Shown piece by piece: positions 6,904-13,741 of a stretch of 64,000 nucleotides of DNA. Where the stretch lies: assembly GCF_003449015.1 (NCBI RefSeq), contig NZ_QRGD01000007.1, positions 1 through 64,000 on the forward strand. The letters run 5' to 3'. Positions within the stretch are counted from its first letter, which is position 1. Every line of letters starts with the position of its first letter. Both the position numbers and the translations under genes were made by a program. The notes beneath the pieces are model-generated. The model was not told where the DNA came from and searched no databases. It saw only the letters and a list, made by a program, of their open reading frames with translations. Source of the stretch: Aureibaculum luteum (lineage in GTDB: Bacteria; Bacteroidota; Bacteroidia; Flavobacteriales; Flavobacteriaceae).

Positions 6904-8049
6904 TTACAAATCTAAAGGATTTTTTATTTGTAAAAAAACATTTGTCGCCACATGTGTATAAATTTCGGTAGTTTTTGGGTTTTTATGCCCAAGCAAGGCT
7001 TGGATATATCTTAAATCTGTACCGTTTTCAAGCAGATGGGTTGCAAAAGAATGCCTTAAAACATGTGGGGTAACATTCATCTTGATACCACTTTTTTTAG
7101 CTGCTCGTTTTACTATTTTGAGCACACTTTCTGCCGAATATTGATTTCCTTTAGGGCCTTCAAATAGATATATTTTGGGTTTCCATTCTCTATAATATAG
7201 CCTAAGGTCTTTTAAAAAAGTTTTTGAAAGCAAAGTATATCTATCTTTGTTGCCTTTTGCCCCTTCAATTCGTATCAACATTCTTTTACTGTCGATATTT
7301 TCCACTTTCAAATTCAACAATTCACTTCTTCTAAGACCTGCCGAGTATAGTAAGCTAACGATGCAACGATGTTTTATGTTGTTGGTTTGTTCAATTACAC
7401 TCAAAACATCTTCTTTTGATAGAACTTTTGGTAATTTTTCTTCTTTCCTTGGTCTTTCAATAGTATAGAATCTGTTGGGCATGCCAAGTACAATTTCATA
7501 ATAAAATTTTATGGCGTTGATCGTCTGATTTATAGATGAATTTGACTTCTTTTCCTTAATTAGTTTTTGCAAATAGTCTCTAATGTCATTTTCATTTAAA
7601 TCTAATAGATCCGAATCTTTATAATGGTTTATAAACGACTCAAAACATGACACATAATTCTTGACCGTATTGTTGGCATATCTTTTAAGTTCAAGTTTTT
7701 TTAAGTATTCTTCGGGGCATTTTCTATAGCCTTCTTTCTTTTCACGCTTCTTGAACCAGTCTAAATCAACATCTTCATTATCATTTCTCAGCGTGTTATT
7801 TTGAAAAAAATAATTGCCATTTATCCAAGCCACACCCCTAAATTTCTCAAATACAAGGTTAACGTTCTGTTTAGTGTTTAAGATATAGACCATGTTAAAC
7901 TCCTTGCTCCACTTAGGGCTTGGCAACTCTTTTATCAATGCTTGTACTACTTTATCAGTATAAAACTGTAGTCCAATACATTGCTGTTTTCGTATTAATA
8001 GGTGTTTAAGGGTTATTGATTTTTCCATTTGACTTACTACTTTATTCAA
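6904..8049 (-). CDS. XerC/D-type tyrosine recombinase, candidate cassette integrase
   Basis: The product is up to 381 residues (Met8 at 8028 is an equally good start). Residues from about 10-90 form an N-terminal domain peculiar to this type. A SAM-like core-binding domain follows (ELKRYANNTVKNYVSCFESF), then the catalytic domain: box I Arg in SAGLRRSELLNLK, Lys in GAKGNKDR, HVLRHSFATHLL (His-x-x-Arg), LLGHKNPKTTEIYTHV with the trailing His/Trp position and the Tyr nucleophile. The segment from GNKDR to HVLRH is about XerD length, so the extra segment that marks integron IntI is absent. Even so, the C-terminus KNPLDL recalls the SPLD ending of IntI. It is co-oriented with the cassette array that begins 6 bp downstream, as in the inverted-integrase integrons known from Treponema. 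A role in moving these cassettes is inferred. Confidence 0.85.
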   Translation of the reverse strand: MNKVVSQMEKSITLKHLLIRKQQCIGLQFYTDKVVQALIKELPSPKWSKEFNMVYILNTKQNVNLVFEKFRGVAWINGNYFFQNNTLRNDNEDVDLDWFKKREKKEGYRKCPEEYLKKLELKRYANNTVKNYVSCFESFINHYKDSDLLDLNENDIRDYLQKLIKEKKSNSSINQTINAIKFYYEIVLGMPNRFYTIERPRKEEKLPKVLSKEDVLSVIEQTNNIKHRCIVSLLYSAGLRRSELLNLKVENIDSKRMLIRIEGAKGNKDRYTLLSKTFLKDLRLYYREWKPKIYLFEGPKGNQYSAESVLKIVKRAAKKSGIKMNVTPHVLRHSFATHLLENGTDLRYIQALLGHKNPKTTEIYTHVATNVFLQIKNPLDL

Positions 8050-8126
8050 TATTACATTTAAATACTTAAATAATCGTATACTATATGAATAATATACGTA
8101 TAATGTACTTTTAAAATTGAAATTAT
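8050..8126. promoter_or_regulatory. Divergent promoter region with GTATAC/TATACG palindromic motifs
   Basis: This 77-bp region separates the recombinase (minus) from the zinc-finger gene (plus). It contains CGTATAC and, 11 bp later, ATATACGTAT, which together form an inverted pair flanking a TATATGAATAA core. It could be a shared operator controlling both genes, or a recombinase-binding site. No consensus promoter is clear. Confidence 0.35.
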
Positions 8127-8522
8127 ATGAAAATTCAAAAACTATGTCTATCCTGTAATAAGGAACTCAAGGGAAGATCAGACAAGAAATTCTGTGATCA
8201 ATACTGTAAAAGTGCATACCATTATAAATTGTCGCAAGAACAGGCTCCAAAGTTTTTTAACCAAGTTGATAATCAATTGAAACTAAACCGAAAAATTTTA
8301 AAAGAATATAATAAGGCGGGCAAAGCAACCGTGAGAACAGAAATAATTATAGATTTAGGCTTTGACCCAAATTTTTTCACGCATTACTGGAAAAATCAAA
8401 AAGGAGATGTTTACCTGTTTGTATATGAATATGGTTTTTTGACAAAGAAAGAGAATGGAAGAAAAAAATTTATCCTTATTTTATGGCAAGAATATATGAA
8501 TCACAAGAAATTTAAGCAATAG
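8127..8522 (+). CDS. Small zinc-finger DNA-binding-like protein
   Basis: The 131-residue protein starts with a four-cysteine zinc finger: C7-x2-C10-x12-C23-x3-C27 (CLSCNKELKGRSDKKFCDQYC). The rest is basic; KAGKATVRTEIIIDLGFDPNFF followed by a strand pair could be a winged-helix-like fold. Its divergent position 77 bp from the recombinase suggests a partner or regulator of the element, but this is inference. I do not recognise a named family beyond the zinc finger. Confidence 0.65.
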   Translation: MKIQKLCLSCNKELKGRSDKKFCDQYCKSAYHYKLSQEQAPKFFNQVDNQLKLNRKILKEYNKAGKATVRTEIIIDLGFDPNFFTHYWKNQKGDVYLFVYEYGFLTKKENGRKKFILILWQEYMNHKKFKQ

Positions 8523-9237
8523 TTAACTATTTGTCTGAAAATTTGTTCGCTTTTTGCGAACGGATTTGAAGAGCAAGAGGGTAACACGCTTCGCGATGTT
8601 ACTGTTTGTTAATTTACTGAAATTCAGTAAATTATGTTCATTATGAAAATCTCTATTGTCACATTTTTCCAGTAAAAAGCTCTGGAGACCCTATAAACAG
8701 GTAATTTTTTCCAGTAAAAATGTTACAATTAATAAAGTTTGTTGCTTTTTATGTCAAATTGAGAGGAGTGAAAACTACCGCATCCGCTCGAGCGGATTTG
8801 GTTCATTTTTAAACTGGTGGATTCTCATCCGCAAATACCAGCCTCCAAATCCACAAGTTTAAAAACGTTTTTCTGTTTAATTTTAATATAGAGGTTGATT
8901 TCATTAATAAAATAATTTATCAACTATTTATTTGTGTTAAAATAAAATCCCACCCCTTAAATAAAAAAGGAGTGGGAAAATTGCTATGAAAAAGAATAAG
9001 TTATTCTTAGAATAACTTAAGAGTACTAAATTAAAAAAAATTTGCTAATTCATTTAATGTACTGTCTTTTTTTTGCGACCTTCGGGAGCAGACAAGGTTG
9101 TTTTTGTGGGAACAAAAACACATCTTGCACTTATCTGCATTCCTCATGATCGAAGTACTTTTTAAGACTAGATTATTTGAAGTAATTTCCCAACTTTCAA
9201 AAAATATTGGCTAATGAAAAAAATAAAAATTAAAGAC
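8523..9237. other. Palindrome-rich non-coding stretch
   Basis: No convincing gene occupies these 715 bp. The stretch holds several perfect or near-perfect inverted repeats. These are GTTCGC/GCGAAC around T5 (8545-8561), GTAACA/TGTTAC (8581-8602), a 12+12-base palindrome about A8622 (8610-8634), ATCCGCTCGAGCGGAT (8782-8797), a longer imperfect hairpin at 8808-8863, and a 21-base palindrome at 8998-9018. It also holds two direct copies of TTTTTCCAGTAAAAA (8664-8678 and 8706-8720). It may contain recombination sites of the flanking recombinases or structured RNA. Confidence 0.5.
8948..8977. terminator. Terminator-like hairpin
   Basis: The arms TCCCACCCCTT and AAGGAGTGGGA (one mismatch) enclose an 8-base A-rich loop, with A/T-rich flanks on both sides. 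On the minus strand it is followed by TTTTATTTT and would end transcripts of the recombinase whose stop is at 9238, about 260 bp upstream. Confidence 0.5.
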
Positions 9238-10491
9238 TTAATTATTATTCTCAGAATAAGATTTATCATTCTTATTTAAATGAATAAGTTTTGACTTTAA
9301 AATAGCCATATCATCAGAGACTTTTCTGTCCAAAATTTTAGCATAATGCTGTGTTGTTCTCAATGATTTATGACCTAGCATTTTACTCACTGACTCTATC
9401 GGGACACCATTTGAAAGTGTAACTGTGGTTGCAAAAGTATGACGAGCAAGGTGTGTGGTTAAATTTTTTGTAATACCACACAAATCAGCAATTTCCTTTA
9501 AGTAAGCATTAGACTTTTGGTTACTTAAAACTGGTAATAAAATGTCTCCATTTATTACGTCAATATGGTCTTTATAGTTGTCTAGAATCATTAGAGCTGT
9601 TGGGAGTAATGGAATGTTACTAGGTGTATTTGTTTTAGTTCTATTGGTCATAATCCACATTTCTCCATCTATTCCTTTAACTAAATTATTTTTTGTTAGT
9701 TTTTTAACATCAACATAGGCGAAACCAGTATAGCAGCAAAATATAAAAATGTCTCGTACTAGTTCGAGTCTTGGAGCATGGAATTTTTTATATAACATTA
9801 ATTGAATTTCCTCTTTAGTCAAAAATTCACGCTCCACTATCTTTGTGCGAGCTTTATAGTTTATAAACGGGTCTTTGTCAATCCACCCATTTGAAAGGGC
9901 AATGATTATAATCTTTTTGAAGTTTTTAATATACTTTAGAGTTGAATTGTGATTACAATTTTTGACGCTCTTTAGGTAAAATTCAAAATTTGTAATAAAA
10001 CTGTGATTTATCCTTTCTATTGGAATATCCTTTAGCTTAAATTTATACGCTAAGAAATTTTTAACGTGTTTGTATGCCGTTTTGTATTTTTTAACCGTGC
10101 TAAGCGCATATTCTTTGCCAATTAGCATCTCCATTTGTTCGTTATGGTTTTCAAAAATCTCTAATAGCATCATTTGATTTTCACCGATACCCAAATAACT
10201 ATTTTTTATGGCTTCTGAAGTGATCTTTATATCTCGTCTTAAAAGTTGTTGATGGATAGCGTAAATTTTGTTTCTTAACGCGTCCAAATAATTATTAAAA
10301 TCCTTTACTTCTTCTTTTGTGCCCGATAATTTCTCTGCTTTTTGATTCCATTTTGACACATTTACCTTTCTATTAATACTTAACTCACTTCGTCTCCCAT
10401 TAACCGTAATCCTCATATAAACAGAGGCTTTATCAGGTAAATCACTGTCTCTACGCTTTGGATAAAATAAGACTGAAAATGTATTTTTCAT
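9238..10491 (-). CDS. Tyrosine recombinase of the Bacteroidota conjugative-transposon/genomic-island type
   Basis: About 417 residues from Met at 10491 (MKNTFSVLFYPKRR), which is the usual start of this family; an upstream ATG at 10512 would add seven residues. The N-terminal arm-binding domain (about 1-95, SVYMRITVNGRRSELSINRKV) is followed by a SAM-like domain (about 105-205, ALSTVKKYKTAYKHVKNFL). The catalytic domain has Arg-type box CYTGFAYVDVKKLTKNN, the HLARHTFATTVTLSNGV motif (H-x-x-R), MLGHKSLRTTQHYAKI and the nucleophile Tyr. In box I the usual Arg before the S-D-V/L sequence is replaced: the protein reads TGFAYVDV, a pattern common in this Bacteroidota family. It sits 240 bp from the 3' end of ssrA, which is a typical target of such integrases, so it probably integrated a genomic island there. 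Confidence 0.88.
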   Translation of the reverse strand: MKNTFSVLFYPKRRDSDLPDKASVYMRITVNGRRSELSINRKVNVSKWNQKAEKLSGTKEEVKDFNNYLDALRNKIYAIHQQLLRRDIKITSEAIKNSYLGIGENQMMLLEIFENHNEQMEMLIGKEYALSTVKKYKTAYKHVKNFLAYKFKLKDIPIERINHSFITNFEFYLKSVKNCNHNSTLKYIKNFKKIIIIALSNGWIDKDPFINYKARTKIVEREFLTKEEIQLMLYKKFHAPRLELVRDIFIFCCYTGFAYVDVKKLTKNNLVKGIDGEMWIMTNRTKTNTPSNIPLLPTALMILDNYKDHIDVINGDILLPVLSNQKSNAYLKEIADLCGITKNLTTHLARHTFATTVTLSNGVPIESVSKMLGHKSLRTTQHYAKILDRKVSDDMAILKSKLIHLNKNDKSYSENNN

Positions 10492-10506
10492 AAAATAGCA
10501 TTTTAT

Positions 10507-10649
10507 GCTCACCTAAAGTATGTAAAAAAATGTGAAATACCAAGAAAATAGGTAAAAAAAGTGTATTTGTAACTAATTAATATACAGTTTATTATAGCTA
10601 AATCGGTGAGCATTATTTTAAATTATTAATGCTCACCGAATTGCTCACC
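10507..10649. repeat. Cluster of GCTCACC repeats and inverted repeat upstream of the integrase
   Basis: The heptamer GCTCACC occurs three times on the plus strand (10507-10513, 10631-10637, 10643-10649) and once inverted (10605-10611). The inverted copy and the second copy form a perfect 12-bp inverted repeat, CGGTGAGCATTA/TAATGCTCACCG (10604-10615 and 10627-10638). The cluster lies between the integrase start and ssrA, where integrase arm-type or excisionase sites, or an operator, would be expected. Confidence 0.5.
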
Positions 10650-10695
10650 TTTTTTATGCTATTAATTGCTATTAAATGATATCAATGAAAATTAA

Positions 10696-10726
10696 AAATC
10701 CTGTAAATCAACGATTTACAGGATTT
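10696..10726 (-). terminator. Rho-independent terminator of ssrA
   Basis: A perfect 14-bp inverted repeat (AAATCCTGTAAATC and its complement) with a 3-base loop is followed on the minus strand by TTTTAATTTT. It lies about 25 bp after the 3' end of the tmRNA gene. Confidence 0.75.
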
Positions 10727-10750
10727 TGTTATCATTTAGTATTATAAAAG

Positions 10751-11142
10751 TGGAGACGGAGGGACTCGAACCCTCGTCCAAACAAGCAACTAAAGTGCTT
10801 TCTACATGCATAGTCATCGTTTAATTTTCGTCCAAAAGCTGACCGACAACCGCCCACTTTTAGCTTATCTTCTTTAGTTTCAAAACACTAGCGAAGTATA
10901 GCATTTCTATGTCAATTTTTACGATGTCTCAAACTTGAACGCCATTAACAAAGGCTGTCAGGAGACATAAAGCTTCTCTACCTAGTAGAGACGAGGCTAA
11001 ATCCTACTGTAATTCGGATTATGCAGCTAAAGCGTAGTTATTCTCGCCGTTTAAAGTGTTGAAATTGAGTTTTACGAGTACTATTTCATTGCTCGACATG
11101 CTTACAGTTCAATTGGTCTTGCTGTCAAAACCAGTCGCCCCC
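10751..11142 (-). ncRNA. ssrA: tmRNA
   Basis: Transfer-messenger RNA, which rescues stalled ribosomes by trans-translation. Read on the minus strand, it starts GGGGGCGACTGGTTTTGACA (tmRNA 5' end, tRNA-like acceptor) and ends in a T-arm GGGTTCGAGTCCC followed by TCCGTCTCCA, with CCA encoded. The tag reading frame is at 11019-11048: GGC GAG AAT AAC TAC GCT TTA GCT GCA TAA, encoding GENNYALAA, the tag form seen in Bacteroidota. Its length of about 392 nt is normal. A terminator follows, and a TATCTTTG promoter-like box lies just upstream. The neighbouring integrase suggests its 3' end is an island attachment site. Confidence 0.95.
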
Positions 11143-11160
11143 AAATTATTATTTAATTTA

Positions 11161-11168
11161 CAAAGATA
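11161..11168 (-). promoter_or_regulatory. Promoter -7-like element of ssrA
   Basis: On the minus strand the sequence TATCTTTG matches the Bacteroidota -7 consensus TAnnTTTG. It ends about 19 bp before the mature tmRNA 5' end, with a TTTTG 16 bp further upstream as a possible -33 element. Confidence 0.5.
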
Positions 11169-11248
11169 GTTATAATTTTGAAATCAAAACTTGTTAAATA
11201 CCTTATTTCATAATACCTTGCAACAAAATCTGTACCAAAACCTAACAT

Positions 11249-12454
11249 ATGAAGTTTGCTATAATAAAAGAAGTTAAAAGTCCGCCAGATCGTCGTGTGG
11301 TTTTATCGCCCGAGGCTTGTTGTCAGTTATTAGAAACTTATCCTAATGCAGAAGTAGTTGTTCAATCTTCTGATATTAGAGTTTTTAAAGATGAAGAGTA
11401 TAGAGCGTTAGGTATTACGGTTTCTGAAGATATTTCAGATTGTGATGTGATGTTAGGTGTAAAAGAAGCTACCATAGAAAGTTTAATTGCCAACAAATCT
11501 TATTTTTTCTTTTCACATACTATAAAAAAACAACCCTATAACAGAGCTTTGTTAAAAGCCATTCTCGATAAAAATATTACTTTTTATGATCATGAAACGA
11601 TTACCGATAGTCGTGGGAATCGATTAATAGGTTTTGGTTATTACGCGGGTGTTGTAGGGGCCTATAATGCTATTAGAGCATATGGTATTAAATTTGGAGG
11701 TATAAATTTGCCAAATGCTGACAGTTTAAAAAATGGTAAAGAATTAGAGGAGGAATTACAGAAAAATCAAGTCCCTGCAATTAAAATTGTGGTAACGGGC
11801 ACAGGTAAGGTAGGTACTGGAGTAAAGGAAATTTTGGAAATCTTAAAAATTAAAGAAGTTTCAGTTAATGACTATTTAGAAAAGGATTTTAAGGAACCGG
11901 TATATGTACAATTAGATGTATTAGATTATAATGCTCGCAAAGACGGACAGGAATTAGATAAATATGATTTTTTCGAAAACCCGAGTGAGTACGAATCATC
12001 ATTTATGCGTTTTGCAGCGGTAAGCGAATTATATATTGCTGCCCATTTTTATGGTGAAGGAGCTCCGTATATAATTACACATGACAACACAAAATCGGAT
12101 ACTTTTAATATAAAAGTAATTGCAGATATTAGTTGTGATATTGATGGTCCGGTTGCACCAACTATCCGACCTTCTACAATTGCTGATCCGGTCTATGGGT
12201 ATAATCCTGAAACGAGTCAAGAAATTGATTATAAAGATGCTAAGGCTATAGTTGTAATGGCAGTAGATAATTTGCCTTGCGAATTACCTGATAATGCAAG
12301 TCGCGGATTTGGAAACATGTTTTTAAAAGATGTAATTCCGGCATTTTTTAATGATGATAAAGACGGTGTTTTAAAGCGAGCAAAAATGACCGAGAACGGT
12401 AAACTCACTGAAAATTTTAAATACCTTCAAGATTACGTTGACGGTAAAGAGTAA
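11249..12454 (+). CDS. NAD(P)-dependent oxidoreductase of the alanine dehydrogenase / lysine-forming saccharopine dehydrogenase type
   Basis: The 401-residue cytosolic enzyme has an N-terminal AlaDH/PNT-type domain (MKFAIIKEVKSPPDRRVVLSP, with the R-R-V-V-L-SP pattern). The central Rossmann-like nucleotide-binding part contains VVTGTGKVGTGVKEIL (about residues 181-196). The C-terminal part contains DISCDIDGPVAPTIRPSTIADPVYG, typical of the LYS1-like branch. Family members interconvert an amino acid (saccharopine, alanine) and a keto acid with NAD(P)H, but the substrate cannot be fixed from sequence. The gene starts about 107 bp from the tmRNA 5' end, diverging from it. A DUF3820 gene follows after 58 bp. 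Confidence 0.85.
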   Translation: MKFAIIKEVKSPPDRRVVLSPEACCQLLETYPNAEVVVQSSDIRVFKDEEYRALGITVSEDISDCDVMLGVKEATIESLIANKSYFFFSHTIKKQPYNRALLKAILDKNITFYDHETITDSRGNRLIGFGYYAGVVGAYNAIRAYGIKFGGINLPNADSLKNGKELEEELQKNQVPAIKIVVTGTGKVGTGVKEILEILKIKEVSVNDYLEKDFKEPVYVQLDVLDYNARKDGQELDKYDFFENPSEYESSFMRFAAVSELYIAAHFYGEGAPYIITHDNTKSDTFNIKVIADISCDIDGPVAPTIRPSTIADPVYGYNPETSQEIDYKDAKAIVVMAVDNLPCELPDNASRGFGNMFLKDVIPAFFNDDKDGVLKRAKMTENGKLTENFKYLQDYVDGKE

Positions 12455-12512
12455 AAATACGAATTAATTGTCCCCTCGAGGGAACTTTAGGGATGCCTAG
12501 GCACTAACTATA

Positions 12513-12734
12513 ATGCAAGACAAACAATTTCTTATCGATTTAGCCAACACTAAAATGCCATATGGTAAATTTAAAGGGAGAGACCTTATAGATTTGCCAG
12601 AGCATTATGTTGTTTGGTATCATGCCAAAGGCTTCCCGAAAGGAAAATTAGGGATGATGCTCGGTTTGGTTTATGAATTAAAACTAAATGGCTTAGAGCA
12701 TTTGGTTAAAGAGATAAAACGAAGGGATAATTAG
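12513..12734 (+). CDS. DUF3820 family protein
   Basis: The 73-residue cytosolic protein contains MPYGKFKGRDLIDLPEHYVVWY, the core of DUF3820. This small family is also described as a putative quorum-sensing-regulated virulence factor in Pseudomonas; no enzymatic role is established. The full length is typical. It follows the oxidoreductase on the same strand and converges with the VTT membrane protein gene. Confidence 0.85.
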   Translation: MQDKQFLIDLANTKMPYGKFKGRDLIDLPEHYVVWYHAKGFPKGKLGMMLGLVYELKLNGLEHLVKEIKRRDN

Positions 12735-12777
12735 AGGGTGCTAAAAAACGCACGGTTTAGATTGTTATTTACGATAA

Positions 12778-13341
12778 TCAAATCAATTTTAATATACTTT
12801 CTCCTAGAAATATATAGCATGCTACAAGAATTGATTCCCCAATAAAAATTGCTGAAATGTATTTTATAAAGTTCATGCGTATAGAACCTGCAATATAGCA
12901 AATCAAGTCTGTTGGAACTAAAGGGAAAAAAGACCAACCAAGAACTACCCAAAACCCATGTTTGTCTAATTTTTCTATTATTTTGGTTTTTCTTGAATTA
13001 TGTTTTTGACCAAAAAGGTTTCCAAATTCTAAAAATTTAGAAGCAAAATAGAGGTAAATGGCAGTAGTCATTATTCCAAACATGGAGATCCAAAACACAG
13101 TCCATGGTGATTCTGGAAAAAGAAGAACGCCAGCAAAAATAAATGGAGTAGACGGTAATAAGAAAAGACCCCGAATAAGACAAATTGCGATATATGTAGA
13201 AAATATTTTCGTTGAATTTTCTTTTACAAAGGCAGAAAGCGAGTCATGTGTAAACCTCTCAGGATATAAAAAGAATAAGGTTAACCCTATAAGTACAAGT
13301 ACTACCCAAAAAATTCTAAGATAAATTTTTGTCTTTTTCAA
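12778..13341 (-). CDS. TVP38/TMEM64 (VTT domain) membrane protein
   Basis: The 187-residue inner-membrane protein has about five hydrophobic segments. The VTT-domain core includes FIFAGVLLFPESPWTVFWISMFG and the later GWSFFPLVPTDLICYIAGSIRM motif, with conserved Pro and Gly residues. Members of the DedA/VTT superfamily act in lipid scrambling or polyprenyl-phosphate recycling in other bacteria; a similar role here is inferred. It is the last gene of a minus-strand group that includes 13358-15135. Confidence 0.85.
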   Translation of the reverse strand: MKKTKIYLRIFWVVLVLIGLTLFFLYPERFTHDSLSAFVKENSTKIFSTYIAICLIRGLFLLPSTPFIFAGVLLFPESPWTVFWISMFGIMTTAIYLYFASKFLEFGNLFGQKHNSRKTKIIEKLDKHGFWVVLGWSFFPLVPTDLICYIAGSIRMNFIKYISAIFIGESILVACYIFLGESILKLI

Positions 13342-13357
13342 TTACTTTGAATTATTT

Positions 13358-13741
13358 TTATTTGTGTTCAACATAAAAAAACCACATCCATGCAAACATT
13401 GCTGTAATATAGGCAATACCGAGAATAACAATTGCGGCCATAAAACCAGATATTGTAATGAACATTAAACAGAATGAAAAAGATAAAATTGTATATAAAG
13501 GAAAAAATCGCTTACCTATTTTAGGTAATTGATCTTTTTTACCAAGATAGTAAAAGGGAACAATGGTAAAACTTACGCCTAGCATACTAAAAATAAAAAT
13601 TACGATTAGACAAATAGGTAGAAAAGGAATGGGGTCTGAAATTTGTACTCCATTTAAACCAAGTATAACGAAGTAGAGTAACGATGTTGCCAAGAGTGTT
13701 GACTTAAAGGCCGTTTTTATTATTTGTGTACCAACATTCAT
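13358..13741 (-). CDS. Small integral membrane protein of unknown function
   Basis: The 127-residue protein has four predicted membrane segments (about 13-33, 41-65, 83-100 and 102-122). The C-terminus is short (WMWFFYVEHK). I do not recognise a family. Its ATG overlaps the stop of the upstream DUF4153-like gene by 4 bp, so the two are translationally linked. Confidence 0.75.
   Translation of the reverse strand: MNVGTQIIKTAFKSTLLATSLLYFVILGLNGVQISDPIPFLPICLIVIFIFSMLGVSFTIVPFYYLGKKDQLPKIGKRFFPLYTILSFSFCLMFITISGFMAAIVILGIAYITAMFAWMWFFYVEHK

Noticed and set aside
6904-8049. Classical integron integrase IntI
   Set aside because: The segment between the GNKDR Lys region and HVLRH is of ordinary XerD length, so the IntI-specific insertion is missing. 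I therefore call it integron-like only.
8656-8862. A 68-codon frame in the non-coding stretch
   Set aside because: It overlaps several palindromes and a direct repeat, has a non-ATG start and no family resemblance, so it is more likely incidental.
10492-10512. Upstream ATG start for the ssrA-linked integrase
   Set aside because: The extra seven residues contain no family feature, and the GCTCACC repeat overlaps this ATG. The family normally starts at the MKNTF-type methionine at 10491.
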